Part shown: positions 18,788 through 27,482 of the stretch, piece by piece
Position numbering within the stretch: position 1 is the first letter of the stretch
Layout of the letters: the number at the start of each line of letters is the position of its first letter
Assembly (NCBI GenBank): GCA_024256265.1
Contig: JACGUK010000006.1
Span: 62,001-126,000 of the forward strand
Source of the DNA: an archaeon
GTDB lineage: Archaea; Thermoproteota; Nitrososphaeria; Nitrososphaerales; JACAEJ01
Reading direction: 5' to 3'
DNA: 64,000 nucleotides
Translations under genes and position numbers: made by a program
The notes under the pieces: model-generated
The model's database searches: none
What the model was told of the DNA's origin: nothing
What the model saw: the letters and a program-made list of their open reading frames with translations, nothing else

Positions 18788-20512
18788 TCAGATAAAAGAC
18801 GAAAGACCATGACTGACTTCAAATACATGAGTTCTGTGCTTTGGCGTGATTAGATGGACGCCACAGGCCAAACAAGGGTCGAATGACCTTACGATTAGAA
18901 GAGGTATTGTTGCGTTAATGTATTCTTCAGCCTCAGTCTTTTCCATGTTAAGATTTGCGAACTTAGGATTCAGCTTGGTGAGAGCATCAGCAACTGTATC
19001 GCCCCACCCTGGATAAAGGGCATTAGCTATTTGTGGTACATTAAGCGTCGGTATCCATGTTGTGCCACACTGTATGGCAGCTTCACCAGGGCCTGGCCTG
19101 TCTTTACTGTCACGCGGGCTCCAGTTCCAAGTACCTGGAACTACTGCTTGATAATGAGCAATTTTGTAATCCCTTATCTTAATCCAATGGCTAAGCGCTC
19201 CTCTGGGAGCTTCCCAAAGCCCTCTACCTTGAGCTTCTTTCGGTACGGGCTTTAAGTTAATATTACTCACTCCATTACCCATGTGGATAAGTTCCTTGAG
19301 GAAATCAAAGGCGGCATTGGCGCATATCATCACAGTAGCAGCCCTTGCAACGACTCTATCTAGCACCGAGCCTTTAGGATTTTTTACAGTATAAACGAAG
19401 TCGCCATAATCTTCGCCTGTTACAGGATGGATTCTTGGTACCCTCCATTCAAGACCTTGAGTGATAAGCATTCTAGCTAGTGGGCCTACCTCATATACTT
19501 CATCATCATAGCGTGGTGCTTTGGTCCAAGAGTATGCATCTGGCTTCTGACGGTTCGGAATTGTCTGTCCGTCCCAAGGATGTAATCCATCAGGAACATC
19601 ATAGAATGAGTACTTTACGTCCTCGGTTATTTTATTCTCATCTAGAGGCCTCTTACCAATGTCTGCCTTCCAGGTTCCGGCTTTTATGATCGAATTCACA
19701 CGCCTCGATGTATCAAGCCAGTCTGACTCATAGTTCCATGGTTGTGGCAACATGCCGAAACACAGGAAGTTTCCATTGCCAACGCCGATGTCTTCGAGAC
19801 CTACACGTGCTCCTAACACAGCCTCCGTTACTTCCTTCAACCTTTCGTTCGCTTCGATAAGATTCTTTATGTCCTCTATATGTGTCAGGGCAATAAATTC
19901 CCATGCATATATGAGGGTTGCTATAGAATCTGCTACCCTTTCTAACGTAGGCTCTACAAGGACGCCACCAGGATAATAGCTTGCTATATGTGGAAATTTA
20001 CCGCCCCAAAGTGCAACTACCTCATTAACCTTCCGCTGGACCCTAGCGCACTCATAATAGTGGCTTCCTATACCTTGCTTAATACCCTCATTACCTAAGA
20101 CTGGCGGGATTATGGGTGCTCCACGATCTGGACCCATTAATACACCTAACTCAGGTCCTATAAGTAGGTAGAAATGGATTAGATGGTCATAGAGGTAATA
20201 GGTGGAGTCTACGATATTCCTTATCAATATAGCAGCAGGTGGAGGTATGGCATCGAATGCATCATCAAGGGCTAACGTGGAAGCCATAGCGTGTGGATTT
20301 GGGCATACGCCACAGATACGCTGAGTTATCAGTATAGCGTCACGTGGGTCTCTTCCGTTCAGGAATATCTCAAAACCCCTGAACATGGTTGCTGATGCTC
20401 TACTCTCAGTAACAAAATACTCATTTCCAAGCTCTGGTTTCTTTTCTATCTCACATGTGATATTTAGGTGACCTTCGATCCTACTCATTGGATCGACTTT
20501 AAAGGTCGGCAT
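18788..20512 (-). CDS. [NiFe] uptake hydrogenase large subunit
   Basis: The 574-aa catalytic subunit oxidises H2 at the NiFe centre. The N-terminal nickel motif is RICGVCPNPHAMAS (C67, C70) and the C-terminal one DPCLACGVH (C547, C550, H553). A 21-residue tail after the final histidine is the expected peptide removed by the protease encoded downstream. MPTFKVDPMSRIEGHL and SRASATMFRGFE are group 1 features. Its ATG directly abuts the TAA of the small subunit. Together with the Tat-exported small subunit and cytochrome b, this marks a membrane-bound, outward-facing respiratory uptake hydrogenase. Confidence 0.96.
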   Translation of the reverse strand: MPTFKVDPMSRIEGHLNITCEIEKKPELGNEYFVTESRASATMFRGFEIFLNGRDPRDAILITQRICGVCPNPHAMASTLALDDAFDAIPPPAAILIRNIVDSTYYLYDHLIHFYLLIGPELGVLMGPDRGAPIIPPVLGNEGIKQGIGSHYYECARVQRKVNEVVALWGGKFPHIASYYPGGVLVEPTLERVADSIATLIYAWEFIALTHIEDIKNLIEANERLKEVTEAVLGARVGLEDIGVGNGNFLCFGMLPQPWNYESDWLDTSRRVNSIIKAGTWKADIGKRPLDENKITEDVKYSFYDVPDGLHPWDGQTIPNRQKPDAYSWTKAPRYDDEVYEVGPLARMLITQGLEWRVPRIHPVTGEDYGDFVYTVKNPKGSVLDRVVARAATVMICANAAFDFLKELIHMGNGVSNINLKPVPKEAQGRGLWEAPRGALSHWIKIRDYKIAHYQAVVPGTWNWSPRDSKDRPGPGEAAIQCGTTWIPTLNVPQIANALYPGWGDTVADALTKLNPKFANLNMEKTEAEEYINATIPLLIVRSFDPCLACGVHLITPKHRTHVFEVSHGLSSFI

Positions 20513-21588
20513 TTACTCTTTGCCCTCCTCTTTTTTCTTCTTAGTTAAAGCCTTGTGTATGGCGTGTATTGCTATTGTTGCTCCAGCTGCTCCAACGAAA
20601 GCGGTACCCCATGTCTCTGCTGGGATGCTTAAGACAGTAGGCAGGGATGATAGCTCTACATAGAACGGGGAGAATTCACCATCAGGCCAAGCAGGCTCTG
20701 AACACCCTATGCAAATACCTGTGTCAATGCAGAATGCTCTGCCTTTGTTCCACTTTCTAGTCGGACAATCAGCCCATGTAATCGGGCCTTTACAACCTAG
20801 CCTGAATCTGCAACCCTGTACACTCTGGCCAAAATTTGCAAATATACCTCTATCATAAAATGGTCTGTACGGGCACTGTTCGTTATGTATATGCCTACCA
20901 TAAAAAGCCAGTGGTCTGTTATACCCATCAAGCTCAGGTTCTACACCCTGGATAAGGCTAACAAGTGTCTGTACTAGGCTGTCAGGATGGCCTGGACATC
21001 TAGGCAAGTTTATGACTCTTTCAGCTTCGTCACTCATGTCAACTTCTCTTAGGAAATTTTGGAGACTCATTGCACCTGTCACATTACCCTTAGCGTGTGG
21101 GATGCCTCCAAAGGCTGAGCAAGAGCCAAAGGCAATCAGATGATCAGCGGCTTCTGCACTCTCTTTGACCCATTCCCTGATATCTCTCCCACCAAAATCA
21201 CAAAAGCCTTCTTGCTGCATCACACCCTCTAGTATAAAAATTTTCTTTCCAGGCCCTGAATGCTTAATCCAATCTTCTATCAGCTCAGTTCCTAAGCTAC
21301 CAGAAGCTGGATGGACTACGTACCACCAATCTGGAAGGGTTATAGGCAGACCCGAGTTTCCAGCTATAATGCTTGTCAGTACTCTTATTATATCAGGTTC
21401 AACCGTTTGAGCGAACGAGACGCTACATCCAGTGCAACCTCCAGCGAGTAGCCAGTTTATGTGCACGTAATCTTTAGCTTCTGCAAAAACTTTGATGATA
21501 TCCATCTTGAATGGTATTATACTTATAGCGCCCGCGGTGGCAACTAACTTTAAGAAGTTTCTTCTGCTTATCTTACCAGATCTCCCAT
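20513..21588 (-). CDS. [NiFe] uptake hydrogenase small subunit, Tat signal apparently frameshifted
   Basis: This subunit carries three iron-sulfur clusters from the NiFe site to cytochrome b. From ATG 21505 there are 330 aa: LLAGGCTGCSVSF (proximal cluster), GSCSAFGGIPHAKGN, RCPGHPDSL, the HNEQCPYR...CRFRLGCKGP set, and a C-terminal anchor AFVGAAGATIAIHAI. Upstream, in the same frame, is a textbook Tat signal, KISRRNFLKLVATAGA (about codons -23 to -8). That frame has no ATG, GTG or TTG back to its stop at 21674-21676. ATG at 21588 begins MGDLV in another frame; one extra G near 21577 would join it as MGDLGKISRRNFLKL. I take 21588 as the true start. Confidence 0.88.
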
Positions 21589-21651
21589 CTTTTGTTTCTG
21601 AAAGGCCAGGATGAGATGATAACTCGGGTCCCCCCTCTTGGGTAGGGAATT

Positions 21652-21665
21652 TCTGTATATAAATT
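21652..21665 (-). promoter_or_regulatory. Putative TATA box of the hydrogenase operon
   Basis: The minus strand reads AATTTATATACAG, an archaeal TATA-like box about 66 bases before the proposed small-subunit ATG at 21588. Transcription would begin near 21630. This puts the Tat-signal sequence inside the transcript and supports a start at 21588 rather than 21505. Confidence 0.4.
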
Positions 21666-21866
21666 AGTATATTCTATATGCTTATAATTAATGTATACCA
21701 CAATTAGTTCTGATAACTTGTCAGAAGTTGAAAGGAATGTGGTTTCTTGTTCCATTATTAGTTTTTAGGTCTTAGATCCCGAAGAGTTATCAGAATCGGT
21801 ATACTTTAGCCTCAAATCCTGCCCCAATTAAGAAGGTAAAGAACTGTATTCACTTAAAAAATTTAG

Positions 21867-21942
21867 TGGGCCAGGCAGGATTCGAACCTGCGACCTTCGC
21901 TGTGTAAGAGCGACGTCCTAAACCAGGCTAGACGACTGGCCC
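21867..21942 (-). tRNA. tRNA-Val (UAC)
   Basis: The minus strand folds into a complete cloverleaf: acceptor GGGCCAG/CTGGCCC with A73, D-arm GTCT...GGAC, anticodon stem TCGCT/AGCGA with loop CTTACAC (anticodon UAC), and T-arm GCAGG-TTCGAAT-CCTGC. It has no intron, unlike the other four tRNA genes in the window. CCA is not encoded. Confidence 0.95.
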
Positions 21943-22036
21943 CAATTGGCATCTTAAAAGGCTGTTAATTAAATTTGTTTATATCGTTTAAAAGCTAAAT
22001 AGAAAATCGTTATTTTCAAGTTATAAGTTAAAGATA

Positions 22037-23836
22037 ATGAGGGAAAAGCCCTTGGAGGCTAGGATAAGGCAGCCTGTAGTTGTAGTATTGGGCCATGTAG
22101 ACTCAGGTAAGACATTGCTATTGGATAAAATGAGGGGGACAGCAGTTCAAGCAAGAGAGGCTGGTGGCATGACTCAGCACATCGGGGCAAGTTTCTTCCC
22201 TATGGATACACTGAGGCATATATGCGGTCCGCTTTTATCAAAGATAAAGGGTGAAGTGAAAGTCCCAGGATTACTGGTTATAGATACGCCTGGTCATGAA
22301 ATATTTACCAATTTAAGAACGAGGGGAGGCTCTGCTTCAGATATCTCCATATTGGTTATAGATGCCATTCGTGGCTTTGAAGCTCAAACCTATGAGAGCA
22401 TAGAGATATTGAAGAGTAGAAGAGTTCCATTCGTGATGGCTTTGAACAAGATCGATTTATTGCCAGGATGGAGAGTAAGCCCTTCTCCTCGCCTCACAGA
22501 CTCATTAAAGATTCAAGATAAATCCGTGATAGATAAGCTAGATGAGTCTATCTATTCAGTTGTTGGCACTTTATCGAAATTGGAATTTAGATCAGAGGCT
22601 TTTTATAGAGTAAAAGACTTCACTCGAGAAGTAGCCATAGTCCCTGTGAGTGCTAAGACTGGAGAAGGAATCCCTGAACTATTGACAGTCTTGATAGGAT
22701 TGACTCAGCAATATTTAAGGAGCAGATTGGCTGTCACATCAGAATTGGCAAGAGGGATAATACTTGAGGTAAAAGAAGAGGTAGGTCTTGGGCATACTGC
22801 CAACTTGATCCTTCTTGATGGAGAGCTTAAGATAGGAGATAACATCGTATTAAGTAAGAGAGAAGGGGCTATTGTATCTAGAGTAAAGGCTATTTTCATG
22901 CCAAAGCCTTTAGATGAGATGAGAGACCCTAGGGATAGATTCACTTCTGTTGATAAAGTTGTGGCTGCTGCTGGTGTGAAGATAGTCACGCCAGATCTTG
23001 AAGGTGTACTGGCTGGCTCACCTATGCTGGGGCTTAAAGAATTGGAGAAAGCTGATGAAATGAAGAAAAGAGTTGAAAGCGAAGTTAGCAGCGTCTTCAT
23101 TAGCACAGATAAAGTAGGCGTTGTAGTCAAGTCTGATACTCTAGGTACTCTTGAAGCGATTGTAGATATGCTCAAGAGAAGAGATGTGCCAATAAGGATA
23201 GCAGACATAGGCCCTGTAACGAGAAGAGATGTTGTTGAAGCAAGTACTGTTAAGAGTGAAGATCCATATCATGGTGTAATAATAGCTTTTGGTGTAAAAT
23301 TGTTACCAGATGCTGAGGAGGAAGCTTTATCAAAGGGCATAAAAGTCTTCACAGACCCTATTGTTTACAACTTAATACAGAATTATATAGACTGGGCTAC
23401 TTCAGAGAAAGAATTAGCTGAAAGGAAAGATTTTGAAGTTATAACTCCCCCATGTAAGATACGTGTATTGAAAGGGTTTGTGTTCAGAAGAAGCAATCCA
23501 GCCATATTCGGCGTAGAGGTTTTATCAGGGAGGCTCAGGCATAAGGCTACTTTGATAAACGATCAAGGAAAGATCGTTGGCACTATACAGCAGATACAAG
23601 ATAAGAGTGAAAAGATAAGTGAAGCACCTACTAACTCTCAGGTTGCCATTTCCATGCAGGAGCCGATAATTGGCAGGCATATAAATGAAGAAGATATACT
23701 TTACACACTGCCAAGAGAAGATTATGTCAAGCTTTTATTGAGTAAGTTCAAGGATAGACTTACAGATGATGAAATTAAGACATTGAACGAAACAATAGAG
23801 ATTAGAAGAAAAGCCTCGCCTCTTTGGGCTTATTGA
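22037..23836 (+). CDS. infB: Translation initiation factor aIF5B
   Basis: This GTPase promotes subunit joining and initiator-tRNA positioning. The 599-aa protein has G1 GHVDSGKTLLLDKM (about 19-32), a switch region MTQHIGASFFP, G3 DTPGHEIF and G4 NKIDLLPG, followed by domain II, domain III (VGVVVKSDTLGTLEAIVDML) and domain IV near the C-terminus (VEVLSGRL). Like other archaeal forms it lacks the long eukaryotic N-terminal extension. It precedes S6e by 33 bases. Confidence 0.97.
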   Translation: MREKPLEARIRQPVVVVLGHVDSGKTLLLDKMRGTAVQAREAGGMTQHIGASFFPMDTLRHICGPLLSKIKGEVKVPGLLVIDTPGHEIFTNLRTRGGSASDISILVIDAIRGFEAQTYESIEILKSRRVPFVMALNKIDLLPGWRVSPSPRLTDSLKIQDKSVIDKLDESIYSVVGTLSKLEFRSEAFYRVKDFTREVAIVPVSAKTGEGIPELLTVLIGLTQQYLRSRLAVTSELARGIILEVKEEVGLGHTANLILLDGELKIGDNIVLSKREGAIVSRVKAIFMPKPLDEMRDPRDRFTSVDKVVAAAGVKIVTPDLEGVLAGSPMLGLKELEKADEMKKRVESEVSSVFISTDKVGVVVKSDTLGTLEAIVDMLKRRDVPIRIADIGPVTRRDVVEASTVKSEDPYHGVIIAFGVKLLPDAEEEALSKGIKVFTDPIVYNLIQNYIDWATSEKELAERKDFEVITPPCKIRVLKGFVFRRSNPAIFGVEVLSGRLRHKATLINDQGKIVGTIQQIQDKSEKISEAPTNSQVAISMQEPIIGRHINEEDILYTLPREDYVKLLLSKFKDRLTDDEIKTLNETIEIRRKASPLWAY

Positions 23837-23869
23837 AAATATTTATTAGACTACAAGAAAAGGCAATTT

Positions 23870-24223
23870 GTGGTAGATGGTTTGCCTAACTTTAAGTTGA
23901 TTGTCTCAGATAAAGAAGCAGGTAAATCTAGTGTGCATGAGCTCAAGGATCCACAAGCTCGTGCCCTTGTTGGGCTTAAGATAGGTGATGAAATCGATGC
24001 CTCAGTACTGGGGATAAAAGGCAAGATAAGGATTACAGGAGGAAGTGATAGAGCTGGTTTTCCTATGAGAAGTGATGTAATGGGAGGGGTGAAAAAATAC
24101 GTTCTTCTAACTAAGGGAGTGGGCTTTAAACCAAAAAGGAAGGGAGAGAGGAGAAGAAAGCTCGTAAGAGGCAATACTATAACTGAAGATATTTATCAAG
24201 TGAATGCTATAGTAATCAAATAA
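23870..24223 (+). CDS. rps6e: Ribosomal protein eS6
   Basis: Small-subunit ribosomal protein of the archaeal/eukaryotic S6e family, 117 aa. The core signature GGSDRAGFPMRSDVMGG is present, followed by GFKPKRKGERRRKLVRGN, which contacts rRNA. It starts at GTG 23870 (MVDGLPNFKLIVSD). It is likely cotranscribed with infB, a common archaeal pairing. Confidence 0.96.
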   Translation: MVDGLPNFKLIVSDKEAGKSSVHELKDPQARALVGLKIGDEIDASVLGIKGKIRITGGSDRAGFPMRSDVMGGVKKYVLLTKGVGFKPKRKGERRRKLVRGNTITEDIYQVNAIVIK

Positions 24224-24402
24224 AAAGGAAATCGAGTTGCAAAAGATACCTAAACAATCAGAAGTGAATATTGTTACTTGTAGTATTAACCAGAAGTAAC
24301 TTTAAATAGAATTCATCATATTATATACTCGTGGATGCTCAGACCTAAAAGAGTAAAACGAGGTGAATAGAAATTAAGAAGAGATCAATTATTGCGCTAA
24401 AT

Positions 24403-24582
24403 ATGCTTGCGCTTTTTACCTTCGTATTTTTATTATTATTAACGGTAATGGTTGACCCCCATGCTATTGCCAGCATGATTGCCAAATCTTTTGCATCGGC
24501 AATCTTCTTTTGGTTGTCTATCATAACTTTTTTTGCTATAATGATAGCCAACATTGTTCTTTATGTTAGAGAAAAGGAATGA
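24403..24582 (+). CDS. Small two-helix membrane protein
   Basis: From ATG 24403 the frame encodes 59 aa that are almost entirely hydrophobic: MLALFTFVFLLLLTVMV, a short polar turn with DPHAIASM, then AIFFWLSIITFFAIMIANIV and a charged end YVREKE. The frame stays open upstream to 24367 with codons for IEIKKRSIIALN, giving a positive-inside N-terminus. A GAGGTGA site at 24360-24366 lies just before it, so translation might begin at the AUA/AUU codons there. A TATA-like TTTAAATA is near 24301. Family and function are unknown. Confidence 0.55.
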   Translation: MLALFTFVFLLLLTVMVDPHAIASMIAKSFASAIFFWLSIITFFAIMIANIVLYVREKE

Positions 24583-24645
24583 GTACGCTATACACTCAGC
24601 GGGCTCTAAAGACCAAAGGTTACGTATGGGCATAATGACCTTATC

Positions 24646-24831
24646 TTATTTAGCTACCGTTTGTATAGGCGCATAGACATCAAATATAGTTCCGCACATA
24701 GGACATACCCGAAAATCCATTTTACTCTTAACTTCACGCTTAAAAGGGATATTTACTGCTATGAATCGAGTTGCGTCATTCTTTTCTTTGCAGACAGGGC
24801 ACGTTACTATATAGGGAGGTTTTACAGGCAT
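24646..24831 (-). CDS. Small zinc-ribbon protein
   Basis: A 61-aa protein with two CXXC knuckles, TCPVCKEKN and VCPMCGTIF, separated by about 30 residues, forming a single zinc ribbon. A TATA-like TATAAATAC lies about 25 bases before the ATG, so the mRNA is probably leaderless. It sits between S6e and aIF2 gamma. A role in transcription, translation or as a partner protein cannot be decided. Confidence 0.65.
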   Translation of the reverse strand: MPVKPPYIVTCPVCKEKNDATRFIAVNIPFKREVKSKMDFRVCPMCGTIFDVYAPIQTVAK

Positions 24832-24979
24832 GATTCGTGATTCCGATTAAAGTATTTATATCTTATGAATAGATACAGCGTACTAAGTAAGCACTTAACT
24901 ATATATAATCGTCTTACAAGTAGCGTACTTGATTATTGGTATTCGTTCTTCTTAACACAAATATTTTTTAACCCGCTAA

Positions 24980-26245
24980 ATGACGTTAAGCCTAGTAAAG
25001 ATAAAATTGTCTAAGAATCGTAACTTACCGTCGCAACCAGAGATTAATATTGGAACTGCAGGTCATGTAGACCATGGGAAGACTACGTTAGTGGAAGCTA
25101 TAACAGGAGTTTGGACTAGTGCTCATAGTGAAGAATTAAAACGTGGAATTACTATAAAGGTAGGCTATGCTGATGCTGCCTTCTATAAATGCCCTTCATG
25201 CCTCCCACCTATGAGCTATTCTACTTCACCTAAATGTCCTTATTGTGGTTCTAATACAGAGCTTCTAAGGGTTGTGAGTTTTGTTGATTGTCCAGGCCAT
25301 GAGGCTCTTATGACCAATATGCTTTCAGGCGCTGCTTTGATGGATGGTGCAATACTTGTTATAGCTACTGATGAGAGAGTCCCTCAGCCTCAGACAAGAG
25401 AACATTTATTGGCATTACAGATGCTAGGCTTGAAGCACATAGTTATTGCTCAAAATAAAGTAGACCTTGTATCATATGAAGATGCATTGTCTAACTTTGA
25501 AAAGATAAAGTCCTTCGTAGCAGATAGCATAGCTAAAGATGCTCCAATAATACCAGTTTCAGCTCAGCATAAGCTCAACATAGATGCTATGATAGAAGCC
25601 ATAGAGAAATTTATTCCAACGCCTGAGAGAAAACCTGATGCATTGCCATTAATGCATGTTTTAAGGTCTTTTGATATAAATAGACCAGGAGCATCCATAG
25701 ATGAACTGAAAGGAGGAGTTGTAGGAGGTACATTGCTTCAAGGCGAGATAAAATCAGGTGATGAGATTGAGCTAAGGCCTGGCAAAATCAATGAGCGCAC
25801 ATCTAAGTATGAGTCTATATTTACTTCAGTGGCAAGCCTAGGTACGAGTGCAGGTTTAGTTAATAAAGTAAAGCCTGGCGGGCTCATAGCTATTGGAACA
25901 AATCTAGACCCATATATGACAAAAGGAGATGCTCTTGTAGGTCAGGTCTTGGGCAAGCCTGAATCTCTCCCTCCCATACATGAGGAAATATCTCTTGATG
26001 TGGCACTCTTTGAGGTTGTTGTTGGTGCACCAGAGATGGTCAAGGTGGAGAAGATGAAGATGAACGAAGCCCTTAGGCTGAATGTGGGCACAGCGGTAAC
26101 TCTCGGGAATGTATCATCGATAAAAGGAGATAGAATAGATGTAATGTTGAAGAGACCTATTTCTGCACCTATAAAGAGTAGAGTGGCTATAAGCCGAAGG
26201 ATAGCAGATAGATGGCGCTTAATAGGATCAGGAATAATCGGGTAG
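24980..26245 (+). CDS. eif2g: Translation initiation factor 2 subunit gamma
   Basis: The GTP-binding subunit of aIF2, which brings Met-tRNAi to the ribosome. The 421-aa protein has G1 GTAGHVDHGKTTLVEAI, switch I with KRGITIKVGYADA, a Cys4 zinc knuckle (CPSC...CPYC), G3 DCPGHEALMTNM and G4 AQNKVDLV, then the two beta-barrel domains ending near RRIADRWRLIGSGII. The archaeal gene set S6e, aIF2 gamma and PIN protein is conserved, which supports the call. Confidence 0.97.
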   Translation: MTLSLVKIKLSKNRNLPSQPEINIGTAGHVDHGKTTLVEAITGVWTSAHSEELKRGITIKVGYADAAFYKCPSCLPPMSYSTSPKCPYCGSNTELLRVVSFVDCPGHEALMTNMLSGAALMDGAILVIATDERVPQPQTREHLLALQMLGLKHIVIAQNKVDLVSYEDALSNFEKIKSFVADSIAKDAPIIPVSAQHKLNIDAMIEAIEKFIPTPERKPDALPLMHVLRSFDINRPGASIDELKGGVVGGTLLQGEIKSGDEIELRPGKINERTSKYESIFTSVASLGTSAGLVNKVKPGGLIAIGTNLDPYMTKGDALVGQVLGKPESLPPIHEEISLDVALFEVVVGAPEMVKVEKMKMNEALRLNVGTAVTLGNVSSIKGDRIDVMLKRPISAPIKSRVAISRRIADRWRLIGSGIIG

Positions 26246-26253
26246 CATCATAA

Positions 26254-26640
26254 ATGAGAAGAGTACTGCTAGATGCTAGCTTTATCCTTACATTGGCTAG
26301 CAAGCCTTCAAACTTGATTGAAGAGATGGAAGAGATGCTTGGTAAGGTTGAGCTATTGGTTTTAGAGGATACGATAAAGGAGCTTGAAGCCATAAGTAAA
26401 AGACCATCGATAAAGAGGTCAAAGCAAGCAAAATTGGCATTAAATTTTGTAATAAGACTTGAACGTATTGCTTATGCTTATGAAGGCTCTGTCGATGATA
26501 AAATATTGAGATGTGCAATGGAGAATAGATTGCTCGTGGCTACTATGGATAAGGAGCTAAGAAAGAGACTAAGGGCTATGGGGTTATCAGTTATCACTCT
26601 TAGAGAGAACAGGTTAATAATAAATGGTGCTAGACTTTAA
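26254..26640 (+). CDS. PIN-domain nuclease (Fcf1/VapC9-like) paired with aIF2 gamma
   Basis: A 128-aa single-domain PIN protein with the acidic metal-binding set in order: LLDASFIL (D7), LEDTIKEL (E/D), VDDKIL and TMDKELRKRL. It starts 8 bases after aIF2 gamma and is cotranscribed with it, as in many archaea. That position and the Fcf1-like pattern suggest an rRNA-processing or ribosome-linked nuclease rather than a toxin; no antitoxin is next to it. Confidence 0.8.
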   Translation: MRRVLLDASFILTLASKPSNLIEEMEEMLGKVELLVLEDTIKELEAISKRPSIKRSKQAKLALNFVIRLERIAYAYEGSVDDKILRCAMENRLLVATMDKELRKRLRAMGLSVITLRENRLIINGARL

Positions 26641-26999
26641 ATTCCTTATACTGATTCTTACACGGATTTCCAAGACAGTATAGAATTTTAGGTTGAAGAT
26701 CATCCTTCAAATGAAAGATAATGCTAGATAATGTTAAAGTATCTACTCCATGCCTACATATAGATTCTCCTTCACCATGATAGGTTGCGATTCTGAAAAT
26801 ATCCTCCAAAGATTTTAGCCTTTAAAGAGAAGCCACAAACAATTCCCTTCGATCTGTAATCAAACAAAGCTACAACTTTATTCTCATCTATGAGTCTTAC
26901 ATCTTCTCCCAAATAATCTGCATCAACTTTATCATGGTTTTCTAAAAATAGTAATCTATCCTCAATATTTGGTCTTAATATAGCAACTATTGTGCACAT
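26630..26999 (-). pseudogene. Small MCT-start (Ntn-hydrolase-like) protein with a frameshift
   Basis: The first frame from ATG 26999 reads MCTIVAILRPNIEDRLLFLE, then runs through CGFSL and soon leaves sense, stopping at 26772. Shifting one base near 26821 continues as RLKSLEDIFRIATYHGEGES, then ICRHGVDTLTLSS and ILYCLGNPCKN, with a stop at 26630-26632, giving about 122 aa. The MC start resembles N-terminal-nucleophile proteins, but the assignment is weak. The last 11 bases overlap the PIN gene end. It is either a decayed gene or a sequence indel. Confidence 0.5.
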
Positions 27000-27139
27000 A
27001 GTTTACATCACTTTATAATCCACATTATCTTTATTGAAATCTCTAAAAATCTTATCAGAATTTATTATAAGCATGAAAACCAATAAAGCTTTAATTCTAA
27101 AGATAATCTTTATTCAGATAAAAATAAGAGAGTTAAAAT

Positions 27140-27247
27140 CTATGCCTCTTCAAAGCCTTCTTCCCAGCCTTCTTCATATTCTTCTTCATATTCTTCTTCC
27201 TCATACTCCTCCTCTTCTTCATACTCTTCCTCAGACTCTTCTGACAT
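27140..27247 (-). CDS. Very acidic 35-residue protein
   Basis: The minus strand carries ATG followed by 34 codons, mostly Glu with regularly spaced Tyr: MSEESEEEYEEEEEYEEEEY, ending EEGWEEGFEEA. A strong ribosome site GAGGTGATC lies 4 bases before the ATG, and a TATA-like TTATATATTTATC is about 40 bases upstream, so expression is credible. About two thirds of the residues are Glu. No family is recognised; a nucleic-acid mimic, metal buffer or RNA-polymerase/ribosome partner are only guesses. Confidence 0.5.
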   Translation of the reverse strand: MSEESEEEYEEEEEYEEEEYEEEYEEGWEEGFEEA

Positions 27248-27357
27248 CAGGATCACCTCGATGCGCATTTAGTCCGAGTTGATAAATATATAAGATTTGC
27301 CTTATTAATGGTATTGTTTAGTAAATTTTAATTCTTAGTTGCTTTAGTTATCTTTGT

Positions 27358-27482
27358 GCGGTCGTCGTCTAGATGCCGGTGATGGGAAAGTATCCGGCAG
27401 GGCAACCTGGTCTAGGACATCAACCTATTAAGGGTGTAAGCCTGCCACGCTGGTAGCCCGGGTTCAAATCCCGGCGACCGCA
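27358..27482 (+). tRNA. tRNA-Gly (GCC) with two introns
   Basis: Acceptor GCGGTCG/CGACCGC with A73 and T-arm CCGGG-TTCAAAT-CCCGG are perfect. The D-loop is interrupted after GTCTAG by about 33 bases (27373-27405) holding a six-pair helix TGCCGG/CCGGCA. The anticodon stem forms only after removing about 17 bases (27423-27439): TCA plus GC then pairs with GCTGG around the loop CTGCCAC (anticodon GCC, 27444-27446). The second intron is at position 29/30. The spliced tRNA is 75 bases. Exact cut sites may shift by a base or two. Confidence 0.9.

Noticed and set aside
21573..21755. Minus-strand 60-codon frame upstream of the hydrogenase
   Set aside because: It covers the promoter region and reads out of frame with the Tat signal; no family resemblance.
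27034..27282. Plus-strand Leu/Ser-rich open frame
   Set aside because: It is the antisense of the acidic small gene on the minus strand; its Leu-rich repeats come from complementing Glu codons, and it lacks a ribosome site.
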